From UBA1046 sp050945515 (GTDB lineage: Bacteria; Bacillota; Clostridia; Saccharofermentanales; DTU023): a stretch of 59,026 nucleotides of DNA. Both the position numbers and the translations under genes were made by a program. The notes beneath the pieces are model-generated. The model was not told the DNA's origin and ran no database searches. It worked only from the letters and a program-made list of their open reading frames with translations. Positions 53,304 to 59,026 of the stretch are shown in pieces; the first letter of the stretch is position 1, and the number at the start of each line of letters is the position of its first letter. The DNA lies in NCBI GenBank assembly GCA_050945515.1, contig JBMNTB010000012.1, forward strand, positions 1-59,026, given 5' to 3'.

Positions 53304-55676
53304 GTGAGCACGATTATTCCCAAGAATCAAATGACTGAAGAAGATATAAAGCTCAACTATATTACTCCTGCAATTCAAGATCGTGGTTGGCAAAACAAAA
53401 TTACGATGGAAACAAAAGTCCAATTTACAGACGGTAGAATCAATCTTAATGGAAACCTTGTTTCCCGTGAAGCGGCAAAAAAAGCTGACTATATTTTGTA
53501 TATCAATGCGAATAACCCTATTGCTATTGTAGAAGCAAAAGATAACAATCATTCAGTATCATATGGTCTTCAACAAGCTATGACATATGCTCAAATGCTG
53601 GATGTTCCTTTTGCATATAGTTCCAATGGCGATGCATTTTATGAGCATGATTTTTTAACCGGTCTTGAGAAACAAATTCCACTGGATCAATTTCCAACTT
53701 ATGATGAGCTTTGTGAAAGATTTAGAGCAGAATCAAATGATGGTGAAGGATTAACTCCGGTGGAAGCTGCAATTATTGATCAGCCATACTATACAAGCCA
53801 AACAACCTATGCACCAAGATATTATCAGCGTATCGCTATCAACCGTTCTGTTGATGCAATTGCAAAGGGTCAAAAGCGTTTGCTTTTAGCAATGGCAACT
53901 GGCACGGGAAAGACATACACGGCATTCCAAATTGTATATCGCTTGTTGAAAGCTGGCTTGATTAAAAAGGTTCTTTATCTGGCAGATAGAAATATCCTTG
54001 TAGACCAGTCTATTCAACAAGATTTTGCACCACTCGGAAAGTCAATCCATAAGGTTAACTTTGCTCAAGATGATCCATCCACAATTACTTCTTATGAGGT
54101 GTATTTCTCTCTCTATCAACAGCTTACGGATAGGGAAGATCAGAATGATGAGGATGAGGGCGATACGGTATCTCGTTTAAGTCAGCTCTTCAATCCTGAT
54201 TTCTTCGATCTTGTTATTGTTGATGAGTGTCATAGAGGCTCTGCAAAGAAAGACAGTAACTGGAGAAAGATTTTGGAATACTTCGATTCGGCAGCTCAAA
54301 TCGGTATGACTGCGACACCGAAGGAAACAAAATATATATCCAATATCGACTACTTCGGAGAGCCTATTTATACATATAGCCTTCGCGAAGGCATAGAGGA
54401 TGGTTTTCTGGCACCCTTCCGTGTTATTGGTATTACCACCGATATTGGGGATGGTTGGCGACCAAGAAAAGGCCAGAGAGATATTTATGGTTGTATAATT
54501 GAAGACAGAATATACGACAACAAAGACTATGATTACAACATCATTATTGAGGATAGGATCAACAAAGTTGCTAATGAGATTACTAAGTATCTGAAGAGCA
54601 CAGATAGAATGCAAAAAACGATTGTTTTCTGCGCAACGGAAGAACACGCAGAGCAAATGAGGATTGCACTTAATAATCTCAATGCAGATATGGTTCGAGA
54701 AAATCCAGATTATGTCGTTCGTATTACCGGTAGTGATGACTATGGAAAAAGCAAGCTTGATTACTTCATTTCCGTATCAGAAAAATATCCGGTTATTGCA
54801 ACAACTTCAAAACTGTTGTCAACCGGCGCAGACTGCAAGATGACCAAGCTTATCGTTATTGACCAGATGATAAACTCCATGACGGAGTTTAAGCAGATCA
54901 TTGGTCGCGGTACTCGCCTGAGAGAGAAAGACGGCAAGACTCATTTTACAGTAATGGATTTTCGAGGTGTTGCTCGTTTGTTTGCTGACCCTGAGTGGGA
55001 TGGTCCTGTCGTAATACACCCCGGCTTTGACCCTAATGATTGGGAAGGATACACTCTTACTCCAGTGCCCGTACCGGATCCTGAGCTGGATCCTGAGAAA
55101 ACACCCAAACCTTATGTTGATGCAGATGGATGCCAAGTGTCTATCGTAAATAAAACTGTTTCAATATATGACGCCAATGGCAAGCTTCTGCGTAAGGAAA
55201 ACATTATTGACTACACAAAGACCAATATACTTGGTGAGTATGCATCCCTTGAAAATTTCATTCATCAATGGACATCGGAGCAAAAGAAAGAAAAAATTCA
55301 AGAATTGTTCCGTGAAAGAGGAATTGATCTTGATGCTTTGAAGATTGAACAAGGTCTGAAGGATGTTGATGACTTTGATTTTATCTGCCATGTTGCCTTT
55401 GATCAAAAACCATTGACCAGACAAGAGAGAGCAAACAATGTTAAGAAGAGTGATTTCTTTAGTAAGTATGGTGGAACTGCAAGGGACGTGCTTGAAGCAC
55501 TTCTCGATAAATACATGAATATGGGTATCTATGAAATTGAAAATACAGATGTTCTAAAGCTAGATCCACTTAAACAATATGGCTCGCCGGCAAAAATTGT
55601 TGCAATGTTTGGCGGTAAGGAGGGATATATTAAGGCGTTACAAGAGCTTGAGGAAGAAATATACGGAGTGGCATAA
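53304..55676 (+). CDS. hsdR: Type I restriction enzyme, R (motor/nuclease) subunit
   Basis: 790 residues, EcoEI-like size. The nuclease domain comes first: Asp62 (KADYILY) and Glu77-Ala-Lys79 (IVEAKD) form the PD-(D/E)XK site. The helicase motor follows with Walker A ATGTGKT (198-204), DECH (307-310), GMTATPKE and IIGRGTRLR (motif VI). The C-terminal EcoEI_R_C-type helical region (about 600-785) contacts the methylase. It translocates DNA and cuts unmethylated DNA at a distance. The GTG start has CGGAGGGA upstream. It is the first gene of a tightly packed operon: hsdM follows after 4 bases. The gene order R-M-S is normal for this group. Confidence 0.95.
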   Translation: MSTIIPKNQMTEEDIKLNYITPAIQDRGWQNKITMETKVQFTDGRINLNGNLVSREAAKKADYILYINANNPIAIVEAKDNNHSVSYGLQQAMTYAQMLDVPFAYSSNGDAFYEHDFLTGLEKQIPLDQFPTYDELCERFRAESNDGEGLTPVEAAIIDQPYYTSQTTYAPRYYQRIAINRSVDAIAKGQKRLLLAMATGTGKTYTAFQIVYRLLKAGLIKKVLYLADRNILVDQSIQQDFAPLGKSIHKVNFAQDDPSTITSYEVYFSLYQQLTDREDQNDEDEGDTVSRLSQLFNPDFFDLVIVDECHRGSAKKDSNWRKILEYFDSAAQIGMTATPKETKYISNIDYFGEPIYTYSLREGIEDGFLAPFRVIGITTDIGDGWRPRKGQRDIYGCIIEDRIYDNKDYDYNIIIEDRINKVANEITKYLKSTDRMQKTIVFCATEEHAEQMRIALNNLNADMVRENPDYVVRITGSDDYGKSKLDYFISVSEKYPVIATTSKLLSTGADCKMTKLIVIDQMINSMTEFKQIIGRGTRLREKDGKTHFTVMDFRGVARLFADPEWDGPVVIHPGFDPNDWEGYTLTPVPVPDPELDPEKTPKPYVDADGCQVSIVNKTVSIYDANGKLLRKENIIDYTKTNILGEYASLENFIHQWTSEQKKEKIQELFRERGIDLDALKIEQGLKDVDDFDFICHVAFDQKPLTRQERANNVKKSDFFSKYGGTARDVLEALLDKYMNMGIYEIENTDVLKLDPLKQYGSPAKIVAMFGGKEGYIKALQELEEEIYGVA

Positions 55677-55680
55677 ATAA

Positions 55681-57159
55681 ATGAGCAATATATCGAGTTT
55701 TGTAAAAAGAATAAGAGATATCATGCGCAATGATGCCGGTATTAATGGCGATGCACAACGTATTGAGCAGCTGGCATGGATGCTCTTCTTGAAAGTGTAT
55801 GACACAAAGGAACAAGACTGGGAAATTGCTGAGGACGATTATGTTTCTATTATTCCTGAGCATTGTCGCTGGTCAAGTTGGGCGCATGATGATAAATCCG
55901 GTGATGCGATGACAGGAGATGCCCTGCTAAACTTTGTGGACAACACCTTATTTCCAACTTTAAAGGGACTCAATGTAACACCTGAAACTCCGATCAAAAA
56001 ATCTATTGTAAAGACTACTTTTGAAGATGCAAACCAATATATGAAAGACGGTGTTCTCCTGCGGCAGGTTATCAATATTATTGATGATTTGGATCTAGGT
56101 GATTATGAAGAAAGTCATGCCTTTGGCGAGATTTATGAATCTATTCTGAGAGAACTCCAAAGTGCAGGCTCGGCAGGTGAATTTTATACTCCTCGTGCTG
56201 TAACGGATTTTATGGCAGAGATGATTGAGCCACAAATCGGCGAACAAATGGCAGACTTTGCTTGCGGGACCGGTGGTTTTATCACAAGTTGGTTAAAGGA
56301 GCTTGAAAAGAAAGTTGAAACTGTCGATGACCAAGAAGCATATAGCAACTCCATCTATGGTATTGAAAAGAAACAATTTCCTTATATGCTTTGCATTACA
56401 AATATGCTTTTGCATGGTCTTGATGTTCCAAAGGTTTATCATGATAATTCGCTTCTTCGTGATGTGCTTGACTATACTGAAAGAGATCAGTTTGATGTTA
56501 TCCTTATGAATCCACCTTATGGCGGCAATGAGAAGGCAGATGTGAAAAATCATTTTCCGGCTGATCTTGCGTCAAGTGAAACGGCCGACCTCTTTATGTC
56601 TGTCATTATGTATCGCCTCAAAAAGAATGGCCGTGCTGCCGTTATTCTCCCGGACGGATTTCTCTTCGGACTTGATAATGCAAAGGTGAATATCAAGAAG
56701 AAGCTTCTCAAGGAATTTAATCTGCACACCATTATCCGCTTGCCAGGCAGCGTATTCTCACCCTATACAAGCATTACGACAAATATTCTTTTCTTTGATA
56801 GGACAAAGCAAACTGAGAATACGTGGTACTACCGTTTGGATATGCCAGAAGGCTACAAACATTTCTCCAAGACAAAACCGATGCAACTCTCTCATTTTGA
56901 TGAGGTTAGGGAATGGTGGAATGACCGCAAGGAAATCTCTGTTGATGGTTTTGATAAGGCGAAGTGCTATTCTTATGAACAGCTTACAGAAGAATTTGAA
57001 TATAATCTTGACCAATGTGGGTTCCCATATGAAGAGGAGGAGATCCTCGATCCTCTTGATTTAATTCACAGATATGAAGAACAACGAGCCTCTCTCAATG
57101 CAAAAATTGATCGTGTTTTAGCAGATATCACGGCACTTCTTGGAGGTGTTAGCGAATGA
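55681..57159 (+). CDS. hsdM: Type I restriction-modification methyltransferase (M) subunit
   Basis: 492 residues. An N-terminal helical HsdM_N domain (about 5-135) is followed by the N6-adenine methylase core. The AdoMet loop is DFACGTGG (192-199) and the catalytic motif NPPY (277-280). SAGEFYTPRAVTDFM, typical of HsdM, lies near 165-180. It forms the M2S1 methylase with HsdS. The start ATG follows the hsdR stop after 4 bases, and the stop overlaps hsdS by 4 (ATGA), so translation is coupled. Confidence 0.96.
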   Translation: MSNISSFVKRIRDIMRNDAGINGDAQRIEQLAWMLFLKVYDTKEQDWEIAEDDYVSIIPEHCRWSSWAHDDKSGDAMTGDALLNFVDNTLFPTLKGLNVTPETPIKKSIVKTTFEDANQYMKDGVLLRQVINIIDDLDLGDYEESHAFGEIYESILRELQSAGSAGEFYTPRAVTDFMAEMIEPQIGEQMADFACGTGGFITSWLKELEKKVETVDDQEAYSNSIYGIEKKQFPYMLCITNMLLHGLDVPKVYHDNSLLRDVLDYTERDQFDVILMNPPYGGNEKADVKNHFPADLASSETADLFMSVIMYRLKKNGRAAVILPDGFLFGLDNAKVNIKKKLLKEFNLHTIIRLPGSVFSPYTSITTNILFFDRTKQTENTWYYRLDMPEGYKHFSKTKPMQLSHFDEVREWWNDRKEISVDGFDKAKCYSYEQLTEEFEYNLDQCGFPYEEEEILDPLDLIHRYEEQRASLNAKIDRVLADITALLGGVSE

Positions 57160-58628
57160 CACCTCAGGAGTTGAAAAATAGTATTTTACAACTTGCTATT
57201 CAAGGTAAGCTTGTGGAACAACGAGTTGAAGAGGGCACTGGCGAAGAACTGTATCAACAGATTCAAGCCGAAAAGCAGAAACTAATAAAAGAAGGCAAAA
57301 TTAAAGAAGAAAAACCTCTGCCGGAAATAGCAGAGGATGAGATAACCTTTGATATTCCAGAGAGCTGGAAATGGGTGCATTTAAATGAGATTGCTACAAG
57401 CGGACTTGGAAAAACCCTTAATAAAGCAAAAGATACTGGCGACATGTGTCCGTACTTATGCAGCATTAATGTGTATTGGTCAGGAATCAGTCTTGATACT
57501 ATAAAGGAGGCTCGGTTTACCGAGGATGATAAGAAGAAGTATTTGCTACAAAAGGGTGATCTGTTGATTTGTGAGGGTGGTGACGTTGGCCGCTCGTCTG
57601 TTTGGGAAGAAGATGCCGAGATGTATTATCAAAACGCTCTTCATAGAGTAAGGTTTTATGGTGAACTTGAACCATATTATTTTAAATTTCTTCTTGAATT
57701 CTATAAAGCCGCAGGAATCCTTGATGAATACAGTAAAGGAATGACAATAAAACATTTGGTGCAAAGTGCTCTGCACTCAATGTGGTTACCCCTTCCACCT
57801 CTTGCCGAGCAAAAACGTATTGTAGAAAAGATTGAGGAGTTCTTTCCATATATTGATCGCTACGAAGAAGCATGGAGCAAACTAGAGGACTTCAACGAGC
57901 GTTTCCCAGAGGATATGCAGAAATCTCTACTTCAATATGCCATCCAAGGTAAACTTGTGGAACAGCGAGAGGAAGAAGGCACAGGCGAGGAGCTGCATCA
58001 GCAGATTCTGGAGGAAAAGGCAAGACTCATCAAGAAAGGTGAAATCAAGAAAAAAAAGCCCCTGCCGGAAATCACAAAGGACGAAATTCCCTTTGATATT
58101 CCAGAGAGTTGGAAGTGGACACGCTGGGGCAATGTAATAAATATCGTTTCGGCTCGTCGTGTACATCAAAGTGACTGGAAAAGCCAAGGCGTCCCATTTT
58201 ATAGAGCAAGAGAAATAGCGAAACTGGGCGAAGATGGGTATGTGGATAATGAACTGTTTATTTCACAAGAACTGTTTGATGAGTTTTCGAAGACTGGTGT
58301 GCCTAAGCCTGGAGATCTAATGGTTACGGCTGTTGGTACACTGGGCAAAACATATATTGTTAAGCCTGAAGATCATTTTTACTACAAGGATGCTTCTGTA
58401 ATTTGTTTTGAAAACTATGGCAACATATTTCCCGAGTATTTGAAGCATGCGATGCAATCTGAAATGATGATGTCACAGATTCGGAGTAATTCGGGTGGTA
58501 CGACAGTAGCTACATTGACTATGGTTCGAATGGCGGAATATCTTCTTCCGCTCCCACCCCTCGCCGAGCAGAAACGCATTGTGGCAAAGCTAGAAGAGCT
58601 TCTACTACTGTGCGATAGGTTGAGCTGA
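57156..58628 (+). CDS. hsdS: Type I restriction-modification specificity (S) subunit
   Basis: 490 residues with two target-recognition domains, about 75-225 and 325-475. Each follows a conserved helical spacer: LQLAIQGKLVEQR...FDIPESWKW near 9-73 and again near 258-325, similar at the DNA level. Each TRD ends in PLPPLAEQKRIV. The first block continues FFPYIDRYEEAW, whereas the second ends LLLLCDRLS and stops, somewhat shorter than many relatives, which continue with a further helix. The two TRDs differ, so a bipartite asymmetric target is expected. The internal repeats allow TRD exchange by recombination. It starts in an ATGA overlap with hsdM. No further hsdS gene is seen before the window ends. 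Confidence 0.94.
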   Translation: MTPQELKNSILQLAIQGKLVEQRVEEGTGEELYQQIQAEKQKLIKEGKIKEEKPLPEIAEDEITFDIPESWKWVHLNEIATSGLGKTLNKAKDTGDMCPYLCSINVYWSGISLDTIKEARFTEDDKKKYLLQKGDLLICEGGDVGRSSVWEEDAEMYYQNALHRVRFYGELEPYYFKFLLEFYKAAGILDEYSKGMTIKHLVQSALHSMWLPLPPLAEQKRIVEKIEEFFPYIDRYEEAWSKLEDFNERFPEDMQKSLLQYAIQGKLVEQREEEGTGEELHQQILEEKARLIKKGEIKKKKPLPEITKDEIPFDIPESWKWTRWGNVINIVSARRVHQSDWKSQGVPFYRAREIAKLGEDGYVDNELFISQELFDEFSKTGVPKPGDLMVTAVGTLGKTYIVKPEDHFYYKDASVICFENYGNIFPEYLKHAMQSEMMMSQIRSNSGGTTVATLTMVRMAEYLLPLPPLAEQKRIVAKLEELLLLCDRLS

Positions 58629-59026
58629 GGTATTGCCCATATGTACAAATAGTATTCCTTCGGAACGAATAAGAGTCTTTATCAGTTCTGCACAGAGTAA
58701 AGAAGGTGAATCTGCATGGGTGATGTAAGATATCGTATAAGTATTATCTGAAACAGTGTGTTTATTTCAACCCATTTATCATTGAAAATGAGGCTTCAGC
58801 GACACCATCCTCTAAATTATCAGGGACTAGTAGAACGCTTGGAAGTGGTTCTTTTGGTAATATAAAATAGTTTTATGTAGAAAATACAAAAGGGTTCGGT
58901 AGCAGTTGTGGATATACTGATTGGTCCTAATTGGAAAGGTGGCAACCCAATTAGTCGTGTAAAATATCTTTATGTATAACAAAGATGGAAAGTGTATGAG
59001 TGTATGTTTGGTGTTAGATTTGATAC
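58629..59026. other. Gene-free stretch at the right edge
   Basis: No convincing gene. A short frame of about 47 codons around 58720-58870 (ending SGTSRTLGSGSFGNIK before a stop at 58871) has no ribosome site and may be a fragment of a lost or distant gene. I see no terminator directly after hsdS. Confidence 0.35.

Noticed and set aside
58720..58871. Short frame ending SGTSRTLGSGSFGNIK
   Set aside because: No start with a ribosome site and too short to place in a family; only mentioned in the edge region.

Overview
The window looks like a low-to-medium GC anaerobic Firmicute of the Clostridia. Strong AGGAGG ribosome sites with frequent TTG/GTG starts, sigmaA-type promoters, a 2Fe-2S corrinoid activator with non-pyrrolysine MttB proteins, a sortase-type surface protein and GPH/GH13 sugar genes all fit. 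No species can be named from the sequence alone.

Layout. 1-2.6 kb: tail of a probable Fic-like protein, a membrane diguanylate cyclase and a small HEYGH membrane protein. 2.7-5.1 kb: an eIF-2B/MtnA-like gene convergent with an ornithine-cyclodeaminase-family gene. 5.3-19.9 kb: a corrinoid methyl-transfer island (UroD-type methyltransferase, DUF2284 protein, RACo-like activator, corrinoid protein, amidohydrolase, two tandem MttB-family methyltransferases and a five-gene Opp/Dpp-type importer). The simplest reading is uptake of a conjugated methylated amine, hydrolysis, demethylation onto the corrinoid protein, and reductive repair of that protein. 20.1-33.0 kb: a complete type I-C CRISPR-Cas locus with cas2 placed first (cas2-cas3-cas5c-cas8c-cas7-cas4-cas1), a leader and an array of 67 repeats. 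33.1-36.9 kb: a GH13 alpha-glucosidase and a GPH sugar symporter on the minus strand. 37.2-39.1 kb: an SDR dehydrogenase and an AraC/GyrI-like regulator. 39.4-48.9 kb: one 3146-residue surface protein. 49.0-53.3 kb: a SixA phosphatase followed by a decayed stretch with a pseudogene, small hypothetical genes, a 24-bp perfect palindrome and a duplicated sixA tail. 53.3-58.6 kb: a type I restriction-modification operon (hsdR-hsdM-hsdS).

Most notable observation. Divergent from cas2, on the minus strand at about 20091-20175, lies a compact unit of promoter, degenerate CRISPR repeat, short spacer-like sequence and terminator. The degenerate repeat keeps the 11-nt 3' handle of the array repeat exactly and keeps a 6-bp stem with a 5-nt loop built from different bases. 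The 17 nt after the handle match, with one mismatch, a site in the 5' leader of the cas operon at 20282-20298, flanked by TTT in the PAM position. This is the architecture expected of a crRNA-like RNA (CreR/CreA class) that steers Cascade to its own operon. It is inferred from sequence only.

Other points: three spacers occur twice in scrambled order, two of them with one-nucleotide end differences; cas3 lacks a normal start codon at its ribosome site; and there are several unexplained repeat clusters, including paired palindromic boxes at 2.7 kb and 35-bp degenerate tandem repeats at 35.3 kb.
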